The notes: generated by a model from the letters alone, not told the origin. Shown: positions 9,502-19,058, counted from the first letter of the stretch. The stretch is DNA of 64,000 nucleotides from Lachnospiraceae bacterium (GCA_028696165.1 JAQVHQ010000006.1:1-64000), one strand, 5' to 3'. A program made the numbers and translations.

Positions 9502-11493
9502 ATGGATCATTTTGAATTAGTATCAGAATATGCGCCCACAGGTGACCAACCTCAGGCGATTAAAGAATTAGTAGATGGTTTTAAAGAAGGAAACCAGGCA
9601 GAGACTTTGCTTGGTGTAACCGGATCAGGAAAAACATTTACCATGGCTAATGTTATTCAGGCCTTAAATAAACCTACGCTTATTATTGCGCATAATAAAA
9701 CCCTTGCTGCACAGTTATACGGAGAGTTCAAAGAATTCTTTCCTAATAACGCAGTGGAATATTTTGTTTCCTATTATGATTATTATCAGCCAGAGGCCTA
9801 TGTCCCCTCTTCAGACACCTATATTGCAAAGGATTCTGCTATTAATGAAGAGATTGACAAACTGCGTCTGTCGGCCACCGCTTCCCTTAGTGAGCGGAAG
9901 GATGTTATTATCGTATCCAGTGTATCCTGTATCTATGGCATCGGTAGTCCTAATGATTACCAGAACATGATTATTTCCCTCAGACCGGGAATGCAGAAGG
10001 ATCGCGATGACGTTATACGGGAATTAATTGATATTCAGTATGACCGCAATGAGATGGATTTTCATCGAGGTACATTCCGTGTTCGGGGAGATGTAGTAGA
10101 AATCATCCCTGCCGATGAAAGTGATGTAGCGATTCGAGTGGAGTTTTTCGGTGATGAGATTGAACGTCTGACAGAAATTGATGTGTTAACCGGAGAAATC
10201 AAAGCCGAGCGGGCCCATGTGGCTATTTTCCCTGCTTCTCATTATGTAGTTCCTATGCAAAAATTATTAGAAGCTACGAAAGACATCGAAGCCGAATTAA
10301 AAGAACGGGTTGCCTATTTTAAAAGTGAAGACAAATTACTGGAAGCACAAAGAATTGAAGAGCGGACAAATTTTGATATCGAGATGATGAAGGAAACGGG
10401 ATTCTGTTCCGGCATTGAGAATTATTCCCGTCATCTGGCAGGATTACAGCCTGGCCAGCCACCTTATACTCTGGTGGATTATTTTGGGGATGATTTTCTA
10501 ATCATCATAGATGAATCACATATGACGGTTCCCCAAATACGAGGGATGTATGCGGGCGATCAGTCCAGAAAATCAACTTTGGTAGATTATGGTTTCCGCC
10601 TGCCTTCTGCTAAAGACAATCGACCTTTGAATTTCGAAGAATTCGAAAGTAAGATTGACCAGATTATGTTTGTTTCTGCAACGCCTGGTCAGTATGAAGC
10701 TGATCATGAATTGCTCCGCACCCAGCAGATTATACGTCCTACCGGATTATTAGATCCGGCTGTTGAAGTTCGCCCTGTAGAAGGCCAGATTGATGATTTG
10801 GTTGGTGAAGTTAATAAAGAAGTGGAAAAGGGCAATAAAATATTAGTTACAACACTTACTAAACGTATGGCGGAGGATTTGACTGAATATATGAAAGACC
10901 TGGGAATACGGGTGAAATATCTTCATTCTGACATCGACACTCTGGAGCGTTCGGAAATCATCCGAGATATGCGTCTGAATGTCTTTGATGTACTGGTTGG
11001 TATCAACCTGCTGCGAGAAGGTCTGGATATTCCCGAGATTACTCTCATTGCCATTCTGGATGCTGACAAAGAAGGCTTCCTTCGTTCGGAAACCTCGCTT
11101 ATTCAGACCATTGGACGAGCTGCCCGTAACAGCGAAGGACATGTTATCATGTATGCCGATGTGATTACCGATTCCATGCGCAAGGCTATGGAAGAAACAA
11201 AGCGGCGTCGTGAGATTCAGGAAGCTTATAATACAGAACACGGAATCACTCCTACTACTATCAAGAAAGCAGTTCGAGATCTAATCAGTATTTCCAAGGA
11301 AATTGCCCAGACAGAACTTGTTATGGATAAAGATCCGGAATCCATGAACCGAAAAGAGCTCGAAAAATTAATTGCCAAAGTCACAAAACAGATGAAGGCT
11401 GCTGCCGCAGATTTGAACTTTGAAGCTGCTGCCCAGCTAAGAGACCAGATGGTTATGCTAAAGAAGAGTCTGGAAGATCTGGAGAAAGACTAG
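9502..11493 (+). CDS. uvrB: Excinuclease ABC subunit B
   Basis: Damage-verification helicase of nucleotide excision repair, 663 aa, which is normal for UvrB. Seen: Walker [15 protein letters not shown] near residues 40-50, the DNA-inserting beta-hairpin [12 protein letters not shown], the DESH helicase motif, motif [11 protein letters not shown], and the C-terminal UVR domain that binds UvrC ([13 protein letters not shown]). The ATG at 9502 was chosen because AAAGGAGGAG precedes it; the frame is open further upstream but has no ribosome site. No uvrA or uvrC is in the window. A terminator follows. Confidence 0.99.
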   Translation: MDHFELVSEYAPTGDQPQAIKELVDGFKEGNQAETLLGVTGSGKTFTMANVIQALNKPTLIIAHNKTLAAQLYGEFKEFFPNNAVEYFVSYYDYYQPEAYVPSSDTYIAKDSAINEEIDKLRLSATASLSERKDVIIVSSVSCIYGIGSPNDYQNMIISLRPGMQKDRDDVIRELIDIQYDRNEMDFHRGTFRVRGDVVEIIPADESDVAIRVEFFGDEIERLTEIDVLTGEIKAERAHVAIFPASHYVVPMQKLLEATKDIEAELKERVAYFKSEDKLLEAQRIEERTNFDIEMMKETGFCSGIENYSRHLAGLQPGQPPYTLVDYFGDDFLIIIDESHMTVPQIRGMYAGDQSRKSTLVDYGFRLPSAKDNRPLNFEEFESKIDQIMFVSATPGQYEADHELLRTQQIIRPTGLLDPAVEVRPVEGQIDDLVGEVNKEVEKGNKILVTTLTKRMAEDLTEYMKDLGIRVKYLHSDIDTLERSEIIRDMRLNVFDVLVGINLLREGLDIPEITLIAILDADKEGFLRSETSLIQTIGRAARNSEGHVIMYADVITDSMRKAMEETKRRREIQEAYNTEHGITPTTIKKAVRDLISISKEIAQTELVMDKDPESMNRKELEKLIAKVTKQMKAAAADLNFEAAAQLRDQMVMLKKSLEDLEKD

Positions 11494-11546
11494 TAGTCGC
11501 TTAAGGCTTCATCTCAGCAATCCTATCTTTTTCAAAATAATCTCAT

Positions 11547-11583
11547 AAAAGAGCTGTTCACAGCTGATGCAACAGCTCTTTAC
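11547..11583. terminator. Bidirectional terminator between uvrB and AMP-ligase gene
   Basis: GAGCTGTT (11551-11558) pairs with AACAGCTC (11571-11578), flanked by A-rich and T-rich runs on both sides. It lies between two convergent genes. Confidence 0.8.
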
Positions 11584-13136
11584 TAATATCTCTTAATTTT
11601 TTTAGACGGAGTTTTCGGAAATTCTGTTTCTCTCACTGTCAATTTATATACTTTTTTATGTGGAGCAGTCTCCTGATTATAATTGTCTATCACCTGCTGC
11701 AGGCAGAGACGAATATCATCAAGTCCCTTTTTCTTTGCATATTCATAGTCCGGGAATATCTCAGCCTCAATAATTCCTTCGGCTTCACGTACCAGAACTT
11801 CCTGTACCAGTCGTGCTTCGCTGAGTCGATTTTCAATTTCTTCCGGAGATACATTCTCACCATTTTTAGTAATGATAAGATTTTTCTTTCTTCCTGTCAG
11901 GAATATGAAATTGTCTTCATCCACGTATCCCAAATCACCGGTATGGAGCCATCCACCTTCCAGTGCTTCTTTTGTCTCTTCAGGCATTTTATAATATCCC
12001 TGCATCACACTGCTTCCCTGAACTAATATTTCTCCATCTTCTACCTTGGCTTTGCAGTTTGGCATCAGCTGGCCGACAGATTCTTTTTTCTGATACCAGC
12101 TAAGATTCGTACTGATAACCGGTGCACATTCTGTCATGCCGTATCCCTGGAGAATTTTAATTCCATATTGTTCAAATAAATCAAGCATCACAGGATTTAA
12201 ATATGCACCACCGCTGCAGATAGTATGTAAGTTCTCACCAAATACTTCCCTTTTAACAGCTTCTGCCGGAAGTCCTGCTGCATCTTCCAGTTTTTTTGCC
12301 AATGTTTCTATCATTAGCGGCACCATAAGTATCATATCCGGCTGAAATAATTTCATATTTTTAGCCATACGAATCAGAGAATCATTTACGCAGATTACAC
12401 TTCCAAGCGAAATTCCCTTTAAAATATCCATACTAAGGCAGTACGCATGATGAATAGGCAGTACGGACAACAGCACTGTCCTTGGCGGCAGTTTCATATC
12501 CAGGCAGGTGGCATTCTCAGCCAGATTGCGGTGAGTCAGCATAACTCCTTTGCTTTTTCCTGTGGTACCTGAGGTAAACATGATGGTACACAACGAATCG
12601 GCTTCCGGTGTAAAGTCACACTTACCACCATGCTGCTTATTCAATTGCCAGAAGGACAGTTCCTGATTCTTCGAAGTATCTTCTGCCTTATTTCCCAAAC
12701 AGCTGTCATCACTGTTTTCTGCTGTTTTTTGCATCGAGATGATATATTTCACATTCGGACACTGCACTTTCACAAGTTCTGCTGCATCTCTACGAACTTC
12801 ATCATATACAAACACTGTTACATCTGCACGATTAAGTAACTCACATACTTCCGCTGCCGGAAGTGATACATCCAGCGGTACTGCGATGCTTCCGCTATTT
12901 ACAGTTCCCAGATATGCGCTCATCCATGTATAAGAAGTCATTCCGATAATGGCTACATGATTTCCCTGCTCTCCCAGATATTTTAGCACACAGGAAAAGT
13001 CTTCACTGTCTGCCCTTAAATCAGTATATGACTTTGCGGCAATTTCATTTTTCTTTACTTTATATCGAACTGCATCCTCTTGTCCAAATTGCTGTTCGGC
13101 ATTAACCAAAATCTCACGTATTGTACTATTTACCAT
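11583..13136 (-). CDS. AMP-ligase (acyl-CoA synthetase / adenylation enzyme)
   Basis: ANL-superfamily enzyme, 517 aa, that activates a carboxylic acid as acyl-AMP and loads it onto CoA or, more likely here, onto the carrier protein encoded just upstream. Motifs: phosphate loop TIMFTSGTTGKSKG near 185-198, QGYGMTECAP, the LHTGDLGYVDEDN aspartate, hinge TGRKKNLIITKNGEN, and the catalytic lysine in the C-terminal PSKKIKRY. The domain spacing fits fatty acyl-AMP ligases or long-chain acyl-CoA synthetases better than amino-acid A domains, but substrate cannot be fixed by eye. It is the last gene of the 16178-11583 operon; start ATG 13136 with GGGGA upstream. Confidence 0.9.
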   Translation of the reverse strand: MVNSTIREILVNAEQQFGQEDAVRYKVKKNEIAAKSYTDLRADSEDFSCVLKYLGEQGNHVAIIGMTSYTWMSAYLGTVNSGSIAVPLDVSLPAAEVCELLNRADVTVFVYDEVRRDAAELVKVQCPNVKYIISMQKTAENSDDSCLGNKAEDTSKNQELSFWQLNKQHGGKCDFTPEADSLCTIMFTSGTTGKSKGVMLTHRNLAENATCLDMKLPPRTVLLSVLPIHHAYCLSMDILKGISLGSVICVNDSLIRMAKNMKLFQPDMILMVPLMIETLAKKLEDAAGLPAEAVKREVFGENLHTICSGGAYLNPVMLDLFEQYGIKILQGYGMTECAPVISTNLSWYQKKESVGQLMPNCKAKVEDGEILVQGSSVMQGYYKMPEETKEALEGGWLHTGDLGYVDEDNFIFLTGRKKNLIITKNGENVSPEEIENRLSEARLVQEVLVREAEGIIEAEIFPDYEYAKKKGLDDIRLCLQQVIDNYNQETAPHKKVYKLTVRETEFPKTPSKKIKRY

Positions 13137-13177
13137 ATTCTATCCCCTTTTATAGGCCAAATGAAAAGCATCTATGT

Positions 13178-13408
13178 CTACTGCTGCTCTAATTTACTCA
13201 GATAATCTACTGCTTCCTGCACGGTACGAATACCTGCCGCTTCCTGCTGGTCAATTTCCACATCCAGTTCGTCTTCCAATTCACCCAGCATACTCATAAA
13301 ATCGAAGGAAGTAAATCCTAAATCCTCCATAAATCTTGATTCCGGTTTGATTGCTTCTGGTTCAACCTCTACATAATTGGTTATAATATCTTTTAATTGT
13401 TCAAACAT
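13178..13408 (-). CDS. Stand-alone acyl/peptidyl carrier protein
   Basis: 76-aa carrier protein. The phosphopantetheine serine is in LGFTSFDFMSML near residue 34; the usual DSL triad is replaced by TSF. It has the four-helix pattern and acidic surface of ACPs. It lies between the condensation-domain gene and the AMP-ligase gene, so it very likely shuttles the activated acyl group from the ligase to the condensation enzyme. It is not the housekeeping AcpP, because the operon holds no fatty-acid synthase genes. Confidence 0.92.
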   Translation of the reverse strand: MFEQLKDIITNYVEVEPEAIKPESRFMEDLGFTSFDFMSMLGELEDELDVEIDQQEAAGIRTVQEAVDYLSKLEQQ

Positions 13409-13457
13409 AGTATTTCTCCTTCTCTTTAATTTAGTACTGACTTTTATTTACAGGCTT

Positions 13458-14858
13458 CTACACAAGCTTCATAATTTCCCCAATGCTTAAATCAGGATTC
13501 TCTGTTCCCTTGAACATAATCTTACATAAATAATAATACAGATACTCCAACTGCTCTCTGGATACTGCTTTTACCTGATGTTCAAAACTAAAGTCAAGTC
13601 CGTTATCCTCCGGGCGATGCATAACCGTCAGATACATAGCCTGGGTGGTCGCACCATTAGGATACCATCTGGTCTTGTACTTAATTCCGCCAAGCTTATC
13701 TAGACCTTTATCCTGTAAGGTCATTGGCTGATAAGTTAAAGACATGGGTTCATAGGTCTTTCCTCCATCATTATGATATGTCTGGGTACGCTGCATAAAA
13801 TATTCCACGGGACTGTAGTTGGCATGACGGAACAATTCATTTTGTCTGTCACGAATCTCATGAATACCTTCTAAGAAAGTCTTCGTTTCCGGAATAATTG
13901 TTCTGCATGGGAAGGAATGAATTCTGGTCCCCCCCGACTTTTTTTCTTTTAGAGTCGCACGTCTGGCAATAGCAGTATTGATGGATACATCATCATTTCC
14001 ATTCATTTTCTGAAAATATGTACGAATACCCATCATCAACAGGCATACCAGGGATATATGGTACTCCTCACAAAATGACATAAGTCTTTGTGTAGGTTCT
14101 TCCTCCAGATGAAACACATCCAGATTCGAATCCACCGAATCAGACACGTTGACCGCACAGCGAAGCTTTGGATTGCCGCTTTGTTCTCTGGCCGCTTCTA
14201 AGCGCCCCGGTCCATCAATTCCATTATATATCGGTTCCGAACTTTCAATTAATTGTTTAAAGAATTCCCTGTCTCTGTCTTTTGCACGACAGCCTTCCTC
14301 ATATGACAGATCCTTTTGCAGCTGTTCCAGATAAGACGCCATCTCCTTCGGGTACGGAACACCTTCGTACATCGCATTACAATATATCTCAATAATATCC
14401 CTCAGGAAGCAAATCAATGACTGTGCATCCATCGTCATATGATCCACCAGGAGATAAACCCCTTTATACCCGTCTGAAGTCTGAATCATAACGATTCTGT
14501 TCATCGGTGCATCCTTATGGCTGAAAGGTACTTCCGTCCATGACCGCATAATAGCGGCAGCTTCTTCCATACTTTTATCCGAGAAATCCACGAACTCTAT
14601 CTCCCGCTCTTCTTTTTCTACCACATACTGAAAATAATTACCCTCTTTATCCTGTGCAAAACGAAGTCTCATGGAATCACAGCGCTCATACGCTTTATAT
14701 ATGGATTCTTTTAAAACATTCCAGTCTAAATCTGTTTCGATAGTTAAACTGGTTCCAATGTTAATGACTTCCTTTTTAGGACAGAATTTCTGATAATACA
14801 GGTGAAACTTCTGTGCAACCGTCAATGGATATACTTTGTAACCTTTTCTTGTTTTCAT
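13458..14858 (-). CDS. Free-standing NRPS-like condensation domain protein
   Basis: 466-aa protein matching the condensation-domain fold. N-terminal YPLTVAQKFHLYYQ corresponds to motif C1; the HHxxxDG catalytic motif appears as DHMTMDA (LLVDHMTMDAQSL) near residues 138-144, keeping the second catalytic histidine and the aspartate but replacing the first His by Asp and the Gly by Ala. Later stretches include SLTYQPMTL and the downstream bridge region. With the adjacent carrier protein and AMP-ligase it would join an acyl thioester to an amine or alcohol. The start overlaps the upstream hydrolase stop by 4 nt (ATGA), showing translational coupling. Confidence 0.85.
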   Translation of the reverse strand: MKTRKGYKVYPLTVAQKFHLYYQKFCPKKEVINIGTSLTIETDLDWNVLKESIYKAYERCDSMRLRFAQDKEGNYFQYVVEKEEREIEFVDFSDKSMEEAAAIMRSWTEVPFSHKDAPMNRIVMIQTSDGYKGVYLLVDHMTMDAQSLICFLRDIIEIYCNAMYEGVPYPKEMASYLEQLQKDLSYEEGCRAKDRDREFFKQLIESSEPIYNGIDGPGRLEAAREQSGNPKLRCAVNVSDSVDSNLDVFHLEEEPTQRLMSFCEEYHISLVCLLMMGIRTYFQKMNGNDDVSINTAIARRATLKEKKSGGTRIHSFPCRTIIPETKTFLEGIHEIRDRQNELFRHANYSPVEYFMQRTQTYHNDGGKTYEPMSLTYQPMTLQDKGLDKLGGIKYKTRWYPNGATTQAMYLTVMHRPEDNGLDFSFEHQVKAVSREQLEYLYYYLCKIMFKGTENPDLSIGEIMKLV

Positions 14859-15820
14859 AATATTACTCCTCCGATAAAGTCATCTAATGCTTTCTCATAG
14901 GCAGCGGTGTCCTTATAATAACTCTCAGCATGTGCTGCGCCCTTAACAATCAGTTTCATTTTAGGTGATGCGCAGTTATCATATATCTCATGACACATAC
15001 TGCACGGTACAAAATGATCTGCATCCCCATGTATCAGCAGGATTGGTACTTTTGCTTTGCGAACTTCTCTGGCAGAATTGCACTGGTCTAAACCGAATCC
15101 GGAAAATGTTCTGTTCAAAAAATCTGTAATTTGCATCATAGGGAATGCCGGCATATGGTACATCGTGTGCAGCACATGGGTAAATACATATTTCGGTGAT
15201 GTAAAACCACAATCAGATATTATCCCCTTTACCTGTTTGGGCAGTGCAAGTCCACTGGCCATAAGTACTGTAGCACCACCCATAGACATTCCATGCAATA
15301 ATAATTCTATATCTTCCCCATTTGTTTTTATTGCCCAGTCAATCCATCCCATAGCATCTATACGGTCCCGATATCCGAATCCGATATACTCGCCTTCACT
15401 TTCTCCATGTGCCCGTTCATCTACCAGAAGCATCTGGTAACCATGACTCATATAATAACTGGATAATCCTATGTAATCGCTGGTTCCCTGACTGGTGTAG
15501 CCATGAAAACATATGACCATTTTCTTACCCCTGTTTCCTGGGAAATATGTGGCGTGAAGTTTCAGATCATCCTTTGAATGCTGATAGATATCTTCATGTT
15601 CCTGCGACATCATCTGCTCTTTTTTCTGATGAATCACATCCATATATTGATCCCAGTCCGTTCCCGCCATCTTTATGGTTCGTTCCTTCTTAGCCTTGCT
15701 GCGCTTCATGGTTCTTCTATAGAAGTAAACAGACACGGCAGTTTCCGCAACAGCAAGCGTTCCAGCAGCAAGTACAATTCCTGCAATGATCCTATTCATA
15801 TACATCCCCATTTCTGTCAT
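14855..15820 (-). CDS. Membrane-anchored alpha/beta hydrolase
   Basis: 321 aa. One N-terminal transmembrane helix (IIAGIVLAAGTLAVAETAV) is followed by basic residues and an alpha/beta-hydrolase domain: oxyanion loop CFHGYTSQG, nucleophile elbow HGMSMGG (Ser near 178), Asp in HGDADHFVP and His in KGAAHAES. The helix orientation suggests a cytoplasm-facing or membrane-bound lipid esterase, amidase or thioesterase. It is the second gene of the operon, 28 nt after the SCP2-like gene. It could release or edit the acyl product. Start codon is uncertain among ATG 15820 and two in-frame ATGs just downstream. Confidence 0.87.
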   Translation of the reverse strand: MTEMGMYMNRIIAGIVLAAGTLAVAETAVSVYFYRRTMKRSKAKKERTIKMAGTDWDQYMDVIHQKKEQMMSQEHEDIYQHSKDDLKLHATYFPGNRGKKMVICFHGYTSQGTSDYIGLSSYYMSHGYQMLLVDERAHGESEGEYIGFGYRDRIDAMGWIDWAIKTNGEDIELLLHGMSMGGATVLMASGLALPKQVKGIISDCGFTSPKYVFTHVLHTMYHMPAFPMMQITDFLNRTFSGFGLDQCNSAREVRKAKVPILLIHGDADHFVPCSMCHEIYDNCASPKMKLIVKGAAHAESYYKDTAAYEKALDDFIGGVIL

Positions 15821-15848
15821 AATCCATACTTTAGCTCATACAAATTCA

Positions 15849-16178
15849 TTATTTATTTTCTGCAAGAAACTCCTGCATTTTCAGTGCCTTATCTATGTTG
15901 CCTTCTACTTTTAGCTTCTGTAATGTAACTGCCATAACCGGATCCAATTTTTTATTGGCAAGTTTTAATAAGGTATCCGCCTTACAGGTAAAGATTACAT
16001 CCCTGTCAAAATACTCATAGGGTTCCACATAGAGTTTTCCGTCTTTTACTTCTATATAAAATATTCCTTCTGCATCTCCGATGATGTTAAACTGATAAGC
16101 CAGATGTTCTTTGATATTGCTTACATCAGCCTCTAAAAACTGTCCTTTTACTGTAGAAAACAAATCTGCATATGTCAT
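15849..16178 (-). CDS. SCP2 (sterol carrier-like) lipid-binding protein
   Basis: 109-aa protein of the SCP-2 type: YADLFSTVKGQF at the N-terminus, GIFYIEVKDGKLYVEPYEYFDRDVIFTCKADTLL in two blocks, then DPVMAVTLQKLKVEGNIDKALKM, typical of the hydrophobic-tunnel fold that binds fatty acyl chains. The ATG at 16178 has GAGGAGGTAA 5 nt upstream; a longer in-frame start lies inside the operator region and lacks a site. As first gene of the operon it may present fatty acids to the AMP-ligase. Confidence 0.85.
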   Translation of the reverse strand: MTYADLFSTVKGQFLEADVSNIKEHLAYQFNIIGDAEGIFYIEVKDGKLYVEPYEYFDRDVIFTCKADTLLKLANKKLDPVMAVTLQKLKVEGNIDKALKMQEFLAENK

Positions 16179-16213
16179 ACGTGTTACCTCCTCATTACAC
16201 ATTCTTTCTTTTT

Positions 16214-16272
16214 TCGACCATTGGTCGATTTGTGTATATTCATACGATAGCACTTTTCCGACCGTCGGTCAA
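16214..16272. promoter_or_regulatory. Two TetR-type operators in the divergent promoter region
   Basis: Site 1, TCGACCATTGGTCGA (16214-16228), is a palindrome; site 2, GACCGTCGGTC (16260-16270), has the same GACC/GGTC half-sites. Their centres are 44 bp apart. They lie between the SCP2-like operon and the divergent TetR gene, so the TetR protein probably controls both directions. Confidence 0.85.
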
Positions 16273-16387
16273 TTCATTTTTCTCATCAAATTCTTCTATA
16301 TTTCGAGTTTTTTTCTACATATCTCACAGTTGCCTGCTCTATTTTTACTGTGTTATACTTGTATAAATATCGAAAGGCGGTAATCTT

Positions 16388-17023
16388 ATGCCCAATACTA
16401 TGAAATACGAGAAAATACTAGATGCTTTGGAAGAATTATTGAAATCACGAACCATACAGACAATCTCAGTCAGTGATATTGCGCGAACCGCTGGAATTGG
16501 AAAAGGAAGTATCTACTACTATTTTCCATCTAAGGAATCTATTTTAGAAGCTTTAATTGAACGGAATTATGAAAAGCCCCTGGATACAGCTAAAACTCTG
16601 GCCAGGCAGACTTCTATTCCGCCTTTTACACGTATGGCCATGCTGTTTCAGGCCTGCAGGAATTCTTCCTCGGAATTTATGAACCAGGAAAATTCAGAGG
16701 GTATCCCGGTCAGCACTCACCAGGAACGTTCCATCATACATCAGAAGTATTTAAATCACCTGGTCACTGAATTGAAACCGGAACTTACCGAAATCATACG
16801 CCAGGGAATAGAGAGTGGGGAAATCCACTTTGACCAGCCTGCTGCATTAGCAGAGATTGTATTGATTGTACTCGCTGTAAAATTCGACAATACTCTGATA
16901 CCTACTACTCAGGAAGAGACACAAGCTACCATACGTGGATTGATTTCCCTATTAGAAAAGGGAACCGGCAATCCGCCAGGCTCCCTTAATTTTCTTATGT
17001 CATTTCATGATGACACGAAATAA
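16388..17023 (+). CDS. TetR/AcrR-family transcriptional regulator
   Basis: 211 aa. The N-terminal HTH is clear (KILDALEELLKSRTIQTISV, SDIARTAGIGKGSIYYYFPSKESILEAL, residues 7-58), with a C-terminal ligand-binding helix bundle. It is divergent from the acyl-transfer operon, with two matching palindromes between them. Ribosome site AAAGGCGG precedes the ATG. The ligand is probably a fatty acid, acyl-CoA or the amide product; this is an inference from context only. Confidence 0.93.
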   Translation: MPNTMKYEKILDALEELLKSRTIQTISVSDIARTAGIGKGSIYYYFPSKESILEALIERNYEKPLDTAKTLARQTSIPPFTRMAMLFQACRNSSSEFMNQENSEGIPVSTHQERSIIHQKYLNHLVTELKPELTEIIRQGIESGEIHFDQPAALAEIVLIVLAVKFDNTLIPTTQEETQATIRGLISLLEKGTGNPPGSLNFLMSFHDDTK

Positions 17024-17031
17024 TCGTATTA

Positions 17032-17430
17032 TCAGAACACTCGTCGATTCCACTGGAAATGTTCCATATCCACACGTCCGTCTACAAAGCGGACCCCTTC
17101 AGCCTCCAGTAGTTTGATCTGACGATTTTCTCCAGCTGTCTCAAAACACTTTGAGGGCTCCCCGTATCGGTTCACCACCCGATGGCAGGGGAGTCCTTTG
17201 TCTTCCGGGCTCACGTTAAGAGCATAGCCTACCACCCGGGACCATCTTCTGTTGCCCGCTAACTCGGCAATCTGACCGTAGGAAGCTACTTTACCCTGTG
17301 GAATCTCACGCACTATATCATATATTTTATCATATGTGGACTTACCTTTTTCTATCAATGCTTTATAATCTCCAAATCCTTTTACTTGGGTTCCCGTTTC
17401 TTCCCGGTAAAACTGCTTACCTCTATGCAA
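17032..17430 (-). CDS. MGMT-family DNA alkyl-repair protein
   Basis: 132 aa corresponding to the C-terminal DNA-binding domain of O6-methylguanine methyltransferases: YDKIYDIVREIPQGKVASYGQIAELAG, then LPCHRVV with the acceptor cysteine intact (alkyltransferase-like proteins have Trp there). The N-terminal ribonuclease-H-like domain is missing. The frame runs back to an ATG at 17430, which would overlap the upstream gene by 49 nt; a TTG near 17368 behind GGAG is an alternative start. It follows the FMN-binding protein gene on the same strand. Confidence 0.82.
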   Translation of the reverse strand: MHRGKQFYREETGTQVKGFGDYKALIEKGKSTYDKIYDIVREIPQGKVASYGQIAELAGNRRWSRVVGYALNVSPEDKGLPCHRVVNRYGEPSKCFETAGENRQIKLLEAEGVRFVDGRVDMEHFQWNRRVF

Positions 17431-17867
17431 TATACATTTACAGCTTCAAGCTGCTTATCCAGGAAATGAATCTCCGCCTGCGCATCCAATTTATTCATCA
17501 GAAGTGTAAGTGCCTTTGTCTTCTCATCGTTATTCTTTACTTTACGTATAATACCATTACCCATGATACTTCTGTAAGCCATAGAATAATTGCAGGTATA
17601 CTCACCGGTAATTAGTGGCCCTGCGCAATCCATCTCAATGGCAACGGGTGGTTCTTTATCAAAAGCTTCTGCTTTTCTTCCTTCTTTCGCAGAATGTACA
17701 TACAACTTTAACTGACCATTTTCATATTCGAAGCCAAAATTCACAGGCACAATAAACATCCCCTCTGTATCCTGGCAGCCGATGCGTACTACTTCGCAGT
17801 CTCTTATAACAGCTTTTAATTCTTCACAGCCTGTTATTTCTCTTTTTGATAATCTCATCTGTCTCAT
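17382..17867 (-). CDS. Pyridoxamine 5'-phosphate oxidase-like FMN-binding protein (NimA-like)
   Basis: 161 aa. Split beta-barrel flavoprotein family: begins MRLSKREITGCEEL, then VVRIGCQDTEGMFIVPVNFGFEY, LYVHSAKEGRKAEA (flavin contact region), AGPLITGEYTCNYSMAYRSIMGNGII. Relatives include 5-nitroimidazole reductases (Nim), but the exact substrate is unknown. ATG 17867 is chosen over the ATG 6 nt upstream because AGGAG then sits 7 nt away. The MGMT-like gene follows with overlap. Confidence 0.85.
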   Translation of the reverse strand: MRQMRLSKREITGCEELKAVIRDCEVVRIGCQDTEGMFIVPVNFGFEYENGQLKLYVHSAKEGRKAEAFDKEPPVAIEMDCAGPLITGEYTCNYSMAYRSIMGNGIIRKVKNNDEKTKALTLLMNKLDAQAEIHFLDKQLEAVNVYCIEVSSFTGKKREPK

Positions 17868-17931
17868 AATCATTCTCCTGTCACTGTATTTTCCTGTAGT
17901 GTTAGAATTGTGAAAATCGAAATCTATTCTT

Positions 17932-18507
17932 TTATAGAATAATATCTTCTAATTTTCTCTTCGGCACATAATGCACATCCTCATCATCACGGTAATACTG
18001 AATACTTTCTCCTTCTTCAATTTCTGTAAGCATGATTTTTTCCTTTGGCTTTCCAAATGCCACAATCAGCATCGGTGCCAGATTATCTGACAGATTAAGA
18101 TTCTCAGATACTTCCCTGGCATTGAAATTTCCAATCATACATCCACCCAGTCCCCGTTCTGCTGCAGCTAAAAGCATCGTCTGGGCAACAATCCCTACAT
18201 CTTTTTGGTATCTTGTTAAAGATTCTCCCAGATTTTTATCCTGACAGATGATGATAAATCCAGTTGGACACATGCCCTTATGTGGTAATTCTAAATCAGG
18301 CAGTGCTCTCGCCCACTTCGTCATCGCCTGAATCTTATCTACCTCATCCTTTTCCCATGCCAGATAGTAGCGAAATGGCTGTCCATTCACACTGGATGGA
18401 GCGAGCCGGGCACAATCTACATAATCTGCTAATTGCTCTTTTGTAAACGTATATGACTCGTCATAGCCTCGATAGCTTCTGCTTGCTTTTACTAAATCTT
18501 TAAACAT
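17932..18507 (-). CDS. Nitroreductase-family FMN oxidoreductase
   Basis: 191 aa. Typical nitroreductase pattern: N-terminal ASRSYRGYDES, ARLAPSSVNGQPFRYYL (FMN contacts), TMLLAAAERGLGGCMIGNFNAREV, and LIVAFGKPKE. It would be a dimeric NAD(P)H-dependent flavin enzyme. The ATG at 18507 has AAAGGAG. It is monocistronic or leads into the NimA-like gene about 64 nt downstream. Physiological substrate unknown. Confidence 0.92.
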   Translation of the reverse strand: MFKDLVKASRSYRGYDESYTFTKEQLADYVDCARLAPSSVNGQPFRYYLAWEKDEVDKIQAMTKWARALPDLELPHKGMCPTGFIIICQDKNLGESLTRYQKDVGIVAQTMLLAAAERGLGGCMIGNFNAREVSENLNLSDNLAPMLIVAFGKPKEKIMLTEIEEGESIQYYRDDEDVHYVPKRKLEDIIL

Positions 18508-18744
18508 AGGGATTCTCCTTTTATTTGATATTTCTTTTATTTGATATTTTCTTTCATTTTAATGCTTTTTCTTTTATATTTCCACATATTTCTTTTTGTT
18601 TTCCATTTAGTATAAAATGCATATTGCTTTTACCACTGCGTAGGAGTATTATGAATAAACATCTTTAAGTTGGATGTATCCTATGATTCTAAAACTCTAT
18701 TAGAGAATTCTAATAATCATGCCGTTTCAGGCACTATTCAATAG

Positions 18745-18773
18745 TTGTACAAGCAATACTTTTATACTATAAT
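18745..18773 (+). promoter_or_regulatory. Promoter of the DUF4160/DUF2442 pair
   Basis: TTGTAC (18745-18750), 17-bp spacer, TATAAT (18768-18773). The start codon is only 13 bp past the -10 box, leaving a very short leader with AAAGGA. The rest of 18508-18744 holds AT-rich sequence with nothing recognisable. Confidence 0.5.
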
Positions 18774-18785
18774 GAAAGGACGATG

Positions 18786-19058
18786 ATGTTTTTGCCCGTA
18801 ATATCCTGTTTCTATGGAATTATAGTTCGTATGTATTTCAATGACCAAGAATAACACCATACACCCCACTTTCATGCTGTATATGGTGACTATCAAGCCA
18901 GCATAGATTTCGAGGGCCGTATAATTGCAGGTATTATTCCTCCAGGCAAGCAGAAATTAATTGCAGCTTGGGCTGAAATACATAAAGAAGAATTAAATGC
19001 ACTTTGGAATCTAATGCAAAATGAACAAGAATATTATAAAATAGAAGGACTAAAATAA
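18786..19058 (+). pseudogene. DUF4160 protein with internal stop codon
   Basis: Translation from ATG 18786 reads MFLPVISCFYGIIVRMYFND then QE, a TAA at 18852-18854, and continues in the same frame HHTPHFHAVYGDYQASIDFE and on to ELNALWNLMQNEQEYYKIEG before TAA at 19056. The HTPHFHA motif, the 'FYGIIVRMYF' start and the length identify DUF4160. A single substitution (GAA-TAA context, where relatives have Glu-His or similar) truncates it after 22 codons. Its second stop overlaps the next ATG (TAATG), so the pair was translationally coupled. Unless the stop is read through, the protein is not made. Confidence 0.8.

Noticed and set aside
13178..14858. Canonical modular non-ribosomal peptide synthetase
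   Set aside because: All domains are on separate small proteins, no amino-acid A-domain signature or thioesterase module is fused, and the ligase looks acyl-specific.
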